A DNA stretch of 53,092 bases from NCBI GenBank assembly GCA_003696775.1, contig RFFS01000061.1, positions 1 to 53,092 on the forward strand, read 5' to 3'. The notes beneath the pieces are model-generated. The model did not search any database, was not told where the DNA came from, and saw only the letters and a program-made list of their open reading frames with translations. A program made the translations under genes and the position numbers. The DNA comes from Calditrichota bacterium (GTDB lineage Bacteria > Calditrichota > Calditrichia > Calditrichales > J004). This document shows positions 29,521 to 40,122 of the stretch, one piece after another (positions within the stretch are counted from its first letter, which is position 1; each line of letters starts with the position of its first letter).

Positions 29521-30243
29521 ATGAACGAAAAAACAGTTTTGATGATTGAGGACGATGTCAATATCGTTGATCTGGTGGAGATTCATCTGAAGGATATCGG
29601 CTTGCGACTGGACAAGGCTTACGATGGGCTTTCCGGACTGGAAAAAGCCCTCAGCGGCGATTACGCCCTGATCATACTCGACCTGATGCTGCCCCACATG
29701 GACGGATTGGAAGTATGCCGTCGCTACAAACAAAACGATCCCTACACTCCCATATTGATGCTCACGGCCAAATCGGAAGAACTGGACAAGGTGATCGGGC
29801 TGGAGTCCGGCGCGGATGATTATCTCACCAAACCGTTCGGCGTAAGGGAATTAACCGCGCGCGTCAAGGCTATTTTGCGTCGCATTGACCTGGAGGACGC
29901 CAGGAACGAAGCCGCGCAGAGCGGACCGCTGTTATGTTTTGACGGCCTGACCATCGACCGCGATAAGCACAAGGTGATTGTCAACGGCCGTCGCGTGGAA
30001 TTGACGGCCAAGGAGTTTGATCTTCTGACCCTGTTCGCATCGCATCCCGGCAATACATATAGTCGGGAGCGCCTGCTCTCCCTGATCTGGGGCGATCATT
30101 ATGAGGGCTATGAGCACACGGTGAGTTCCCATATCAACCGATTGCGAAACAAAATTGAAAGTGATCCCACCAAACCGAAATTTATTAAAACATTATGGGG
30201 CGTCGGTTACCGTTTTGATGCACCCGGGGAGTCGGACGAATGA
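29521..30243 (+). CDS. OmpR/PhoB-family response regulator
   Basis: REC: MIEDDVNIVDLVEIHL, LDLMLPHMDG, LTAKSEE, KPFGVRELTARVKAILRR; winged helix: LTAKEFDLLTLFASHPGNTYSRERLL. Confidence 0.95.
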   Translation: MNEKTVLMIEDDVNIVDLVEIHLKDIGLRLDKAYDGLSGLEKALSGDYALIILDLMLPHMDGLEVCRRYKQNDPYTPILMLTAKSEELDKVIGLESGADDYLTKPFGVRELTARVKAILRRIDLEDARNEAAQSGPLLCFDGLTIDRDKHKVIVNGRRVELTAKEFDLLTLFASHPGNTYSRERLLSLIWGDHYEGYEHTVSSHINRLRNKIESDPTKPKFIKTLWGVGYRFDAPGESDE

Positions 30244-31715
30244 AATGGTTTCAATCCTTTTACGGGCGTTTGTCGCTCATCTTTTTGATATTGCTATTTA
30301 TTCTTGGCGCGGTGCAAAGCTATCTTACCATGCATTCCTGGCAAAATTATTATTATGAGGCGGATCAGAAATTAAACCGGCGTCTGGCTGCCGACATGTC
30401 GCGTGAATTCGCCCCCTTTTTAAAAGATAGTCTCGATCTTTCCCAAGTGGAACATGCCATTCATTATATGATGGTCATCAATCCCAAAATCGAAATTTAT
30501 GTTTTGGATGAGCAGGGAAAGATTTTGGCCTTTTTCGCGGAGCCGGGTAAAAAGGTGGCCGTTTCCCATGTGGCACTGGAACCGATACGTCGTTTTTTGG
30601 AAAATGATGCTGAACAGACGCTGATCACCGGCAGCGATCCGCGCCATCCGGAAGAACGCAAACCATTTTCGGCGGCGGCGCTCAACATAGGGCCGGATCA
30701 AAAAGGCTACCTGTATATTGTGTTGGGCGGCGAACTGTTTGAGGAAGCGCTGGCTTCCAGTCGCGAGGGCTATGTGGCGCAAACCATTGTGAAAGGATTG
30801 TTGCTCACCGTCTTTTTTACGGCGGTGATTGGTTTGATACTCTTTGCCGTGCTCACCGGACGGTTAAGGCGCATAAGCAACGGTATGAGCCTTTTTGAAA
30901 AAGGGGCTTACCAGACCCGTTTACCGGAAAACAGCAACGATGAACTGGGCCGCGTGGCGCATACTTTCAACCGCATGGCCGAAACCATCGAGGCCAACAT
31001 CGAAGAACTTAAAAAGACCGACACGCTGCGCCGTGAGCTGATCGCCAATGTCTCGCACGATTTACGCAGTCCGTTGGCATCCATACGGGGCTATCTGGAA
31101 ACACTGCACATTAAAAAAGGGCACCTCAGCGACGAAGAACAGGATAAATATATGCGCATCATTTTGGATGCCACCCGGAGCCTGGAACAACTGGTATCGC
31201 AGTTGTTTGAGCTTTCCAAACTGGACGCTAATCAGATTGAACCGCACATGGAGCCGTTTTTGATAAAGGAACTGGCCTTTGAAGTTAAGATGAAATTAAC
31301 ACCGCAGGCCGAAATGGCAGGGGTATCGCTGGAAGTAGCCATACCGGAAGAACTGCCGCAGGTATATGGCGATATCGCTTTAATCGAACGTGTTTTAACC
31401 AATCTGATCGAAAATGCCATACGCTATTCCCCCAGGGGCAGCCGGGTGGTTATAAGCACCGATCTGGAAGGGGAAAGCCTGCGCGTGCGGGTAATGGATA
31501 ACGGCCCCGGTATCGATGAAGAAAAATTGCCCTTTATTTTCGACCGTTTTTACCGCGTGGAGGGCAGCCGTTCCGGAAAAACGGGTGGCAGCGGTTTGGG
31601 CCTGGCCATCGCCAAAAAGATCATGGAAGTGCATCAAAGCGCATTAACCGTGGCCAGTAAAAAAGGCGAAGGCAGCGCGTTCAGTTTTAAGCTGCCCACC
31701 TGGAAAACGGCCTGA
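30240..31715 (+). CDS. HAMP sensor histidine kinase
   Basis: NVSHDLRSPLASIRGYLETL; NLIENAIRYSP; DNGPGIDEE; GGSGLGLAIAKKIMEVH; 4-nt overlap with the response regulator. Confidence 0.95.
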   Translation: MKWFQSFYGRLSLIFLILLFILGAVQSYLTMHSWQNYYYEADQKLNRRLAADMSREFAPFLKDSLDLSQVEHAIHYMMVINPKIEIYVLDEQGKILAFFAEPGKKVAVSHVALEPIRRFLENDAEQTLITGSDPRHPEERKPFSAAALNIGPDQKGYLYIVLGGELFEEALASSREGYVAQTIVKGLLLTVFFTAVIGLILFAVLTGRLRRISNGMSLFEKGAYQTRLPENSNDELGRVAHTFNRMAETIEANIEELKKTDTLRRELIANVSHDLRSPLASIRGYLETLHIKKGHLSDEEQDKYMRIILDATRSLEQLVSQLFELSKLDANQIEPHMEPFLIKELAFEVKMKLTPQAEMAGVSLEVAIPEELPQVYGDIALIERVLTNLIENAIRYSPRGSRVVISTDLEGESLRVRVMDNGPGIDEEKLPFIFDRFYRVEGSRSGKTGGSGLGLAIAKKIMEVHQSALTVASKKGEGSAFSFKLPTWKTA

Positions 31716-31719
31716 ATGT

Positions 31720-32640
31720 CTATTTGTTGACCGCAAATTGAAACACATCGGGACGCGCGTAATGTCCGGCCACATCAAACATCCGTTTGGCATCCTGTAT
31801 GAGTTTGAAATCCAGTTCCGCGTAAAGAATGGTTTCTTCCGCGCGCGCCGGACCGGCCAGATAGTTGCCTTTCGGGTCGATGATGCAACTATTGCCCTGA
31901 TTGATCCATTCCCGTCCTTCCGGATACAATTGCTTAAACTCCCAACCATCGGGTATGTTGTCCACACGCATGGCCGTACAACAATTGATGACAAACATGC
32001 CGCCTTCGCGGGCGATGTATCGCATTGCGTCCAACCAGGAAGCACCGGAGTCCCAGGTGGGGGCAACATAAATCTGCACACCCTGGTTGTACATGGCCTG
32101 GCGGGCAAGCGGCATATAATTTTCCCAGCAGATGAGTCCGCCCAGTTTCCCTATGGATGTGTCATGGGCGTCAAATGTGCTTCCGTCCCCGCCGGCCCAT
32201 ATCATGCGTTCGCCGCCGGTGGGAATTAATTTGCGGTGCTTTCCGAGAAGGTTGCCGTTGGAATCGATATAAACCAGAGTGTTGTACAGGCTGGCGTTAC
32301 TGGCTTCGGTATTGCGTTCATGGACGCCGATGACCACATTGATCCCGGCGGAACGGGCCGCCCGGCAAAGAATTTGGGTCGTATCATCGGGGATGGCAAC
32401 CGCGTTATCCAGCAGGGCGGCGTATAAGTCGTTAAGTATGGCCCCTTTGCTGTTGGGCACCAACCACACCCAATCCGGATATCCCGAAATAAACACTTCG
32501 GGGAATACAGCCAATTGCGCGCCGTTTTGCGCCGCTTCGGATATTAAATCGCACACTTTTTCCACGGTTTGTTTTTTATTTAAGAAAACCGGCGCCGCCT
32601 GTACGGTTGCGACTTTCACTGCGTTGTGAGATGATGGCAT
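31720..32640 (-). CDS. Nitrilase (carbon-nitrogen hydrolase)
   Basis: VFPEVFISGYP (Glu), GKHRKLIPTGGERMIW (Lys), GGLICWENYMPLARQAMY (Cys). Confidence 0.9.
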   Translation of the reverse strand: MPSSHNAVKVATVQAAPVFLNKKQTVEKVCDLISEAAQNGAQLAVFPEVFISGYPDWVWLVPNSKGAILNDLYAALLDNAVAIPDDTTQILCRAARSAGINVVIGVHERNTEASNASLYNTLVYIDSNGNLLGKHRKLIPTGGERMIWAGGDGSTFDAHDTSIGKLGGLICWENYMPLARQAMYNQGVQIYVAPTWDSGASWLDAMRYIAREGGMFVINCCTAMRVDNIPDGWEFKQLYPEGREWINQGNSCIIDPKGNYLAGPARAEETILYAELDFKLIQDAKRMFDVAGHYARPDVFQFAVNK

Positions 32641-32914
32641 GATTTTTCTCCTATGTTAAAGATGTGTGTGTAATGACTGAACGGGCCGGTCCAAAGGTAT
32701 TATTTTATAAACCTGTGTAAGCGACTTATAACAGTCCGATTATCAAATAGGGCAGTACCGATCTCTAACGCAACATTCTTTTAAATATTCCTGCAACGGG
32801 CGATGCGAAATTACACAGGAATCTCAACCATACATTTTTACACCCGTTTAGATTTTTTCGACCACGCAAATTTTGTAACTTCACAGGCTTTGAATGTGCA
32901 CAAGGAGTTTTATC

Positions 32915-34000
32915 ATGCCTTTGGTTCCCGACCATATAAAAAATTTGGTACCGTACAAAGCCGGTAAAGGAATTGCCGAAATCGAACGGGATTACAAACC
33001 GGAACGTATTGTCAAGCTGGCCTCGAACGAAAATCCTCTGGGTCCGTCGCCACGCGCCCTGCAGGCCATAGAAGCTTCCCTTGCCGGGTTGCATCGTTAT
33101 CCCAATCCGGCCAGCATGGGTTTGCGACAGGCGTTGGCCCGTCGTTTTGACGTGCTGGAGGAAAATGTGATCAGCGGACACGGATCGGAGGGTATCATGT
33201 CCGTTATTATGCGTACCTTTCTGTTGGATGACGAAGAAGCACTTACCTCGGAAGGTACGTTTATCGGTTTTCGTGTGTTGGCACAGTCACGCGGCATTCG
33301 TCTGCGTACCGTTCCCTTAAAAGACTATCGTCTCGATCTGGAAGCCATCGCCGGTGCTATTAACGATAAAACCAAGATCGTTTATCTGGCCAATCCAAAC
33401 AATCCCACCGGCACCATATTCACGGTTAAGGAATTCCTTGCCTTCATGGAACATGTTCCATCCCATGTATTGATTATCATGGACGAGGCTTATTTTGAGT
33501 TTTGTTTTGAAGAACCGGTCTATCCCGATTCCATGAAATACCGCCTGGATAATGTGATTACTCTGCGCACCTTCAGCAAGGCCTATGGTCTGGCCGGCAT
33601 CCGAATCGGCTATGGTTTTGCCCGCGCGGAAGTGATTAACAATCTGATGAAGGTGAAACTGCCGTTTGAGCCGAGTATCCCGGCTCAGGAAGCGGGATTG
33701 GCGGCCATGGATGATGAAGAGTGGTTAAAAAAATACATCGATCTGAACAAAGAAGGAAAACGCTTCTTTTATGAGACGTTTGAACAACTGGGCCTGCGGT
33801 ATATCGAATCTCACGCCAATTTTGTCACACTGGTGTTTGATACGGAAAAACAGGTGGCACGTCTGAATGAGCGGTTGTTGAAAAAAGGCGTAATTGTACG
33901 ACCGCTGGCGGCTTTTGGTCTGCCCCATTGCCTGCGTGTCAACACCGGGTTGCCCGATGAAAACGCCTATTTCGCCGATATGTTGAAGGCTTCCTTATAA
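32915..34000 (+). CDS. hisC: Histidinol-phosphate aminotransferase
   Basis: LASNENPLGPSPRALQAI; NPNNPTGTIF; MDEAYFEF; RTFSKAYGLAGIRIGYG; SD AAGGAG; start trimmed from 32894. Confidence 0.93.
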   Translation: MPLVPDHIKNLVPYKAGKGIAEIERDYKPERIVKLASNENPLGPSPRALQAIEASLAGLHRYPNPASMGLRQALARRFDVLEENVISGHGSEGIMSVIMRTFLLDDEEALTSEGTFIGFRVLAQSRGIRLRTVPLKDYRLDLEAIAGAINDKTKIVYLANPNNPTGTIFTVKEFLAFMEHVPSHVLIIMDEAYFEFCFEEPVYPDSMKYRLDNVITLRTFSKAYGLAGIRIGYGFARAEVINNLMKVKLPFEPSIPAQEAGLAAMDDEEWLKKYIDLNKEGKRFFYETFEQLGLRYIESHANFVTLVFDTEKQVARLNERLLKKGVIVRPLAAFGLPHCLRVNTGLPDENAYFADMLKASL

Positions 34001-34036
34001 AATCGTAACGCGGGGGTAAGAAAAAAAAGACTTTGC

Positions 34037-34066
34037 TTGACATAATTTTTGGAAATACCGTATATT
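34037..34066 (+). promoter_or_regulatory. Sigma-70-like promoter for rpoN
   Basis: TTGACA (34037-34042), 18-bp spacer, TATATT (34061-34066), about 37 bp before the predicted rpoN ATG. Confidence 0.65.
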
Positions 34067-34102
34067 GCTTACATAAATCGTGCCAAAATTAACAGAGACC
34101 GT

Positions 34103-35569
34103 ATGAATAATATCTATCTCGGACAAAGCCTGCGCATGGAGCAGAAGTTGACACCCCAGCAAATCTTGCTGTCAACTTTGCTGCAACTTCCCCTGTTGAG
34201 TCTGGAACAGCGTATAAAAAGCGAGCTGGAACAAAATCCCGTTCTGGAAGAAGGCGATGATGAAGAGACCGCGGATGACGTGGTAAGCGAGGATCAGGCC
34301 GAGGAAAAGGAAATCCGTACCGAACTGGAAGAGCTGGATAAAAACAGCTCATCGGAGGAATATGACGTTAAGGAACTGGAAAAAGCTCAGGACGAAACTG
34401 AAATAGAAGACCTGTTTAAGGATGAAGACACCTTCGAAATTCGTATTCCCAAGGATAAAAATGTGGAAGAATACGAACGTCCGGAAATCAACCGTTCCAC
34501 CCTGACGGAGCATTTGCGGGAGCAACTGCATGAGCTGAACCTTTCCGAACAGGATTTGGAAATAGGTGAGGAACTGATCTGGTATATCCGGGATGACGGT
34601 TATCTTGATCCGCAACTGGACCTGAATGACCTTGCCGAAAAATACGAGACGACCCCGGCCCATGTGGAAGAGATTCTGTTCAAAATACAAAAGCTGGACC
34701 CCACGGGCGTCGGCGCGCGTAATTTACGGGAATGTTTACTGGCGCAATTGGAAGACCAGTCCCTGCCCGATCCGGTGGCCGTGGATATCATTAAAAATCA
34801 TTTTACGGATTTTAAGAATAAACGCTTCGATAAACTGCTCAACGCGTTGGAAATCGATAAGGAACGTCTGCAGGAAGCGATTGAGGAAATCATCCGTCTC
34901 AACCCCAAACCGGGTGAAGGGTTGTTTGACAGCCGCACCAATTACATCATTCCGGATTTTATCGTGGAAAAGGTGGATGGTAAATTTGTGGTTACTCTGA
35001 ACGACTGGAATATTCCTCCTTTGCGGATCAGCCCGACATACAAAAACATGTTGTTGGATAAAAAGAACACCGACAGTGAAACGCGCAATTATATCCGTAA
35101 AAAGGTGGAAAACGCCCGCTGGTTCATCAATTCCATACATCAACGCAAAATAACCATGTTAAAAGTGATGGAGGCCATCATTCAAAAACAGTATGATTTT
35201 TTTGAAAAAGGGCCGGATTATATCAAACCGTTGATCATGCGTGAAATCGCCGAGATGATCGAAATGGACATCTCGACGGTCAGCCGGGTGTGCAACGGCA
35301 AGTATGTGCAAACGGATTATGGTGTTTTTGAGTTGAAGTATTTCTTTAACGAACGCATCGAAAACGAAGACGGCGAGGAAATCGCCACGCCGCGCATCAA
35401 AAAACGGATTAAGGAAATTGTAGAAGCCGAGGATTCAAAAAAACCGTTAAGCGATGATAAAATATCGGCATTATTAAAAAAAGAAGGATTCCCCATCGCC
35501 CGTCGTACGGTTGCCAAATACCGGGAACAACTCGGTATCCCCGTGGCGCGCCTGCGTAGGGGGTTATAA
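34103..35569 (+). CDS. rpoN: RNA polymerase sigma-54 factor
   Basis: QSLRMEQKLTPQQILLSTLLQLPLLSLEQRIKSELEQNPVLEE; DISTVSRVCNGKYVQTDYGVFELKYFF; RPON box variant IARRTVAKYREQLGIPVARLRR. Confidence 0.96.
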   Translation: MNNIYLGQSLRMEQKLTPQQILLSTLLQLPLLSLEQRIKSELEQNPVLEEGDDEETADDVVSEDQAEEKEIRTELEELDKNSSSEEYDVKELEKAQDETEIEDLFKDEDTFEIRIPKDKNVEEYERPEINRSTLTEHLREQLHELNLSEQDLEIGEELIWYIRDDGYLDPQLDLNDLAEKYETTPAHVEEILFKIQKLDPTGVGARNLRECLLAQLEDQSLPDPVAVDIIKNHFTDFKNKRFDKLLNALEIDKERLQEAIEEIIRLNPKPGEGLFDSRTNYIIPDFIVEKVDGKFVVTLNDWNIPPLRISPTYKNMLLDKKNTDSETRNYIRKKVENARWFINSIHQRKITMLKVMEAIIQKQYDFFEKGPDYIKPLIMREIAEMIEMDISTVSRVCNGKYVQTDYGVFELKYFFNERIENEDGEEIATPRIKKRIKEIVEAEDSKKPLSDDKISALLKKEGFPIARRTVAKYREQLGIPVARLRRGL

Positions 35570-35606
35570 CGCCCACATTAAACGGAATGGTTGAAAGTAC
35601 CGGAAT

Positions 35607-36398
35607 ATGATTCATTTACGCTCCCCCGAAGAAATCGAAAAAATACGAAAAAGCGCCCGGTTGGTCAGCAAAACCCTGGGAGAAATCGCCGCGCGCATTG
35701 AGCCGGGTGTAACCACTCTGGAACTGGACCGGCTGGCGGAAACCTATATCCGCGATCACGGCGCCGCGCCGGCGTTTAAAGGATATAACGGCTTCCCCTA
35801 TACACTGTGCATGTCGCGCAATGAGGAAATTGTGCATGGTTTTCCCTCCAACAAACCGTTGCGGGAAGGCGATATCATATCCGTGGATTGCGGCGTGAAA
35901 TGGGACGGCTATCATGGGGATCATGCCTACACTTTTGTTGTAGGGCATGTACCCTTGCCGGTTCTGAAGTTATTACAGGTGACCAAGGCCTGTCTGGACG
36001 CGGGCATCAGGGAAATGCGCACGGGGAATAAGATCGGTGATGTATCGCATCGCATACAGGAAATGGCCGAAGCCCACGGCTACGGTGTGGTGCGCGAACT
36101 GGTGGGGCACGGTGTGGGCCGTGACCTGCACGAAGAGCCGCAGGTTCCCAATTACGGGCGGCCGGGCAAGGGGCCGCGTATTCAAAACGGTATGGTGTTG
36201 GCCATCGAACCGATGATTAACATGGGCACGGCCCGGGTGTTGCAATTGGATGACGGCTGGACCGTGATCACCGCTGATCGGCAACCTTCGGCCCACTTCG
36301 AACATGATGTGGCCGTGGTCAACGGGCAACCCGAGGTACTCTCTACATTTGAATATGTGGAAGAAGCCTTACGCAAAAAAGGCGCGGTCATTATTTAA
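35607..36398 (+). CDS. map: Methionine aminopeptidase type I
   Basis: MIHLRSPEEIEKIRKSARLV; NEEIVHGFPSNKPLREGDIISVDCGVKWDGYHGDHAYTF; GHGVGRDLHEEPQVPNYG; AIEPMI. Confidence 0.96.
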   Translation: MIHLRSPEEIEKIRKSARLVSKTLGEIAARIEPGVTTLELDRLAETYIRDHGAAPAFKGYNGFPYTLCMSRNEEIVHGFPSNKPLREGDIISVDCGVKWDGYHGDHAYTFVVGHVPLPVLKLLQVTKACLDAGIREMRTGNKIGDVSHRIQEMAEAHGYGVVRELVGHGVGRDLHEEPQVPNYGRPGKGPRIQNGMVLAIEPMINMGTARVLQLDDGWTVITADRQPSAHFEHDVAVVNGQPEVLSTFEYVEEALRKKGAVII

Positions 36399-36413
36399 CC
36401 CTGGAAAAACAAT

Positions 36414-36833
36414 ATGAAAATTGCTGTGGATTTTGACGGCACTATTGTGGAACATAAATACCCGGAAATCGGCAAACCCATTCTGTTTGCCTTTGAAGCC
36501 CTAAAAGAACTGAATCGCAGGGGGCATAAGCTGATATTGTGGACCTATCGCAGTGGCAGGGAACTGGATGAAGCCGTGGCTTTTTGCCGGGAAAAGGGCG
36601 TCGAATTTTATGCCGTCAATAAAAGTCATCCGGATGAGGTGTTTGACCCGGAAGAAATGAGCCGTAAAATTGACGCCGAATTGTTTATAGATGACCGTAA
36701 CCTTGGCGGCTTCCCGGGATGGGCGGCCATCCTGCATGAATTACATCCGGAAGATTTTGCCGTGGATACTGGCGCATCCGAAGGGGTGTTGGGGCGGCTG
36801 AAACAAGCCTGGCGGGAAATCACCCGCCCGTAG
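36414..36833 (+). CDS. HAD-like hydrolase (BT0820-like)
   Basis: MKIAVDFDGTIVEHKYPEIGKPILFAFEALKELNRRGHKLILWTYRSG; DDRNLGG. Confidence 0.85.
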   Translation: MKIAVDFDGTIVEHKYPEIGKPILFAFEALKELNRRGHKLILWTYRSGRELDEAVAFCREKGVEFYAVNKSHPDEVFDPEEMSRKIDAELFIDDRNLGGFPGWAAILHELHPEDFAVDTGASEGVLGRLKQAWREITRP

Positions 36834-37179
36834 GCCCGTTTAGGGCAAAGGCCTCCAGCGCGCTTTCACTGCTGTTGTGTATTTCAATGATTTCATTGAG
36901 TTTGGTGATGTCGAAGACCTTGCGGACACTGGCGTTTACCGATGTGAGTTTCACATCGCCCTTTTTCTCGCGCACCAAGCGCATGGCCCGTATAATCCCG
37001 CCAATCCCAAGGCTGCTTATCATGCTGACGTTTTTAAGATCAAGGATGATTTTGGGGCCGTTCTTTTCCACAACCGACATCACATAGCTGTTCAGTTTAT
37101 CCATATCTTCCTTATGGGCCAGGTTGCCCTTTACAGACAGAATGGTCACATCTCCTTTTTGATTTTCAACAAAATGCAC
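36820..37179 (-). CDS. STAS-domain anti-anti-sigma factor
   Basis: LDLKNVSMISSLGIGGIIRAMRLVREKKGDVKLTSVNASVRKVFDITKLNEIIEIHNS. Confidence 0.92.
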   Translation of the reverse strand: MHFVENQKGDVTILSVKGNLAHKEDMDKLNSYVMSVVEKNGPKIILDLKNVSMISSLGIGGIIRAMRLVREKKGDVKLTSVNASVRKVFDITKLNEIIEIHNSSESALEAFALNGPTGG

Positions 37180-37389
37180 GGTCTTCTCCCGCAGGTTTTA
37201 ATGGTGTATCAAATTGTAGTTGAGGAATAAAATATCTTTCGTCCATTTTTGTGAAAGATCGAGCATTAAAAACGGAATTCTTTAAAAAGAGACGGCTTTC
37301 TGAAAAAGTGTTAAATGACTGATGTACAATCAAACCATTTCATAACACGGCTTAATCCCTGCCGGGGACTCAAAACATCCTGAGGGCCC

Positions 37390-38091
37390 TCAATTGTTGC
37401 CGGGCAGGTCTAACCAGCCGTGGATCAGATTCCGGACCACGGAGATGTAGGCTGCTTCCAGACGGAGAAAATCCCGGCTCTGTACGTGTTTCATCCAGGG
37501 TTCCTTTTCTTTCCAAAGGTCAAACAGCGTCCGGGTCATTTCCGGATGTCCCTGAAAACCGTACGCCCGAGCGCCGACTCGGATAATCTGCACGCGACAG
37601 GAAGTGCCTTCTCCCAAAACACGGATATTCTCATTTGGCAGAACGGTTTCGCCGTGTAAATGAAAAATGGGAAACGAAGCGTCCAAACGGCTTGTAACGG
37701 GGTCTTCCCGTCCATCAGCGTTTAAATGAACACGCCAGGGGGCGCCCTGCTCATCCAGGCAGCCGGTCTCTTTTTGGGGGGCGCGTATTACCTGCCCGCC
37801 CGCCGCCCGGCCCAGTAATTGCATGCCCAGGCAAATACCGAGGTACGGTTTGCCTGCTTCGAGCACCGTTTCGGTAAAAGCACGCATGCGGCGCATTTTC
37901 GGGGTATCGTCATTGGCGCTGTCCGGGCCGCCCATAACAATGCATCCATCAAAGCTGTCGGGTTCAGGCGTCTCCAACAATTTGCTCAAATCGTAAAAAG
38001 AAAGACGGCAGCCCGCTTCCCGCAAGAGGTGTAAAAAACGCCCCGGGCCTTCATGAGGCACGTGTTGTATGATCGCAATGTGCTTATTCAT
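37390..38091 (-). CDS. Class I glutamine amidotransferase-like protein
   Basis: YLGICLGMQLLGRAAGG nucleophile elbow; FHLHGE; FQGHPEMT. Confidence 0.88.
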   Translation of the reverse strand: MNKHIAIIQHVPHEGPGRFLHLLREAGCRLSFYDLSKLLETPEPDSFDGCIVMGGPDSANDDTPKMRRMRAFTETVLEAGKPYLGICLGMQLLGRAAGGQVIRAPQKETGCLDEQGAPWRVHLNADGREDPVTSRLDASFPIFHLHGETVLPNENIRVLGEGTSCRVQIIRVGARAYGFQGHPEMTRTLFDLWKEKEPWMKHVQSRDFLRLEAAYISVVRNLIHGWLDLPGNN

Positions 38092-38959
38092 CGGATTTCA
38101 CCTTTTGCCAAATACGCTGATCGTGCGCCGGGACAATCTGTAATGCCGGGTCCTGTTGCAGCCATTGATGCATCACATCGATCATCCGCCGCACCTGTTC
38201 GGGGTCTTCATCCGCCAACATGCGGGACAACCATGCCTTTTCATGGTTTTGAGTAATCTGGTCATAATTCCAGACCACATCGCCGGGGAAAAAATAACGC
38301 CGGCCGTTCTCCGCGCGTACATACATCCCCACGGAGCCGGGCGTGTGACCGCCCATCCATACCCATACCACGCTGCTGTCGCCATATAGGTCGTAACTGG
38401 AATGGAAACCGTGAAAGTCTTTTTGTTCAAAAGGGATGAACCGCCAGCGGGTCGAGGCCAGGCCTGTTTGTGACTTAAAAACCCTGGGTGGTCCGGAATG
38501 GAGAATGAAATTTCTTTCTTCCCTGGCAACCCAAACTTCCAAATCGGGGAAATCCGGCAAGCCGGAAGCATGATCCCAGTGGCTGTGGCTTAAATAGATA
38601 CGGTTCGGGCGGGGCAGGGTGCTGTCGGCCTTCAACTGATCAAAAACACTGACTCCTTTTTCATATCGAAAAAGAGGAGCGGCCCACCAGGGCATTTCCG
38701 CGTCAAATTGTTCGTCGATCTGCCTGCCCAGTCCGCTATCGAATAAAAAGGCATCCCGGCCGTGTTGCACCAAAACGGCGCCATAAATCAGGTGATATGT
38801 TTGTATTAACGACCCGCCTTCGATAGTAAAAGCCTCGCGGGTTGTGCCCCGGCCGGTTTCCAGCAACCATAAACGTACGGCGCTGCCATCACCCGCGTAA
38901 AGGGGTAGGGAAAGCGGGATGAGTATAAACAGGAAAATGATAAATTGATAAACAGGCAT
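38084..38959 (-). CDS. Exported MBL-fold metallo-hydrolase
   Basis: IYLSHSHWDHASGLPDFP; GGHTPGSVGMYV; FFPGDVVWNYD; hydrophobic N-terminus; likely start 38959 (ORF extends to 38986). Confidence 0.88.
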   Translation of the reverse strand: MPVYQFIIFLFILIPLSLPLYAGDGSAVRLWLLETGRGTTREAFTIEGGSLIQTYHLIYGAVLVQHGRDAFLFDSGLGRQIDEQFDAEMPWWAAPLFRYEKGVSVFDQLKADSTLPRPNRIYLSHSHWDHASGLPDFPDLEVWVAREERNFILHSGPPRVFKSQTGLASTRWRFIPFEQKDFHGFHSSYDLYGDSSVVWVWMGGHTPGSVGMYVRAENGRRYFFPGDVVWNYDQITQNHEKAWLSRMLADEDPEQVRRMIDVMHQWLQQDPALQIVPAHDQRIWQKVKSDE

Positions 38960-39083
38960 GATGAGTTTCCGGTTAGAATTGCGCAAACCAAAAAGTAATC
39001 ATAATCTGCCCGTGATAAAAGTGATTTTGCCCCGGGCGGCTAAATTCCCTAAATTCAACGCCCTTGTATAATCGGAAAAGAAA

Positions 39084-39449
39084 ATGTTTAGATTATCTAC
39101 GCAAAAAATGATATCGGCCTCGCATATACTGCGCGAATATGACGGTCCCTGCGGACGTTTACATGGCCATAACTGGTATGTTAAAATGGATGTAACAGCC
39201 GGTGAAACCGATGCAATCGGTCTGGCTATTGACTTTAAGGAAATGGACGATCTGCTATGGGAAGTGATCGGCCCCATGGATCATGCCCATTTGAATGATA
39301 TCCCGCCCTTTGATCGTATCAACCCGAGTGCGGAAAACCTGGCCCGGGAGATTTACCGCCGCCTGAAACCGCGCCTGCCCGTGTCGGTGCGACTGGAAAA
39401 GATTACGATCTGGGAAACCGATCAGTATTGGGTGGAATACTATGAATGA
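39084..39449 (+). CDS. queD: 6-carboxytetrahydropterin synthase
   Basis: ISASHILREYDGPCGRLHGHNWYVKMDV; DFKEMDDLLWEVIGPMDHAHLNDI; first in queDEFC run. Confidence 0.94.
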   Translation: MFRLSTQKMISASHILREYDGPCGRLHGHNWYVKMDVTAGETDAIGLAIDFKEMDDLLWEVIGPMDHAHLNDIPPFDRINPSAENLAREIYRRLKPRLPVSVRLEKITIWETDQYWVEYYE

Positions 39450-40101
39450 AATGAAAAAGGGCCGCTTACGCGTCAATGAAATTTTCCATAGCATCCAGGG
39501 GGAGTCACGCCATGCCGGTCGTCCCTGTGTGTTTATCCGTCTGACCTATTGCAATTTACGTTGCAGCTGGTGCGATACGCCTTATTCCTTTTATGAAGGG
39601 GAATGGATGACGCCGGAAAGCATTATGGAACAGGTGGCGGCCTTTCATTGTCCGTTGGTGGAAGTGACCGGTGGTGAACCGTTGATGCAGAAAGAAACGG
39701 GAGCGCTGCTGGCCCGTCTGTGTGACGCGGGTTACGAAGTGTTGCTGGAAACCGGCGGCCACATGGATATTTCCCGGGTTGATGAACGGGTGAAACGCAT
39801 TGTGGATGTTAAATGCCCCGGTAGCGGTGAATCCGGGAAAGTACATTGGGCAAATCTGGCCTGTCTCCGTCCGGATGATGAAGTGAAATTCGTCATCGCC
39901 AGTGATGAAGACTACGACTGGGCGCGTCGTGTTTTGGAAAAATACCGTCCGCAGGAGCGCTGCACCGTGCTTTTTTCCCCTGCCTTCGGCATTATGGATC
40001 ATCAGCACCTCGCCACGCGCATTCTGGAAGACGGACTACCGGTTCGTTTTCAGTTACAAATGCATAAATACATCTGGGCGCCGGAAACCCGCGGCGTGTA
40101 A
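39442..40101 (+). CDS. queE: 7-carboxy-7-deazaguanine synthase (radical SAM)
   Basis: EIFHSIQGESRHAGRPCVFIRLTYCNLRCSWCDTPYSF; VEVTGGEPLMQ. Confidence 0.95.
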   Translation: MNEMKKGRLRVNEIFHSIQGESRHAGRPCVFIRLTYCNLRCSWCDTPYSFYEGEWMTPESIMEQVAAFHCPLVEVTGGEPLMQKETGALLARLCDAGYEVLLETGGHMDISRVDERVKRIVDVKCPGSGESGKVHWANLACLRPDDEVKFVIASDEDYDWARRVLEKYRPQERCTVLFSPAFGIMDHQHLATRILEDGLPVRFQLQMHKYIWAPETRGV

Positions 40102-40122
40102 CAATAAATAAAAGGAATCATC

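Noticed and set aside
38987-39083. Possible preQ1 riboswitch in the queDEFC leader
   Set aside because: I could not find the compact hairpin and A-rich tail of preQ1-I, nor larger preQ1-II/III structure; the spacer is short.
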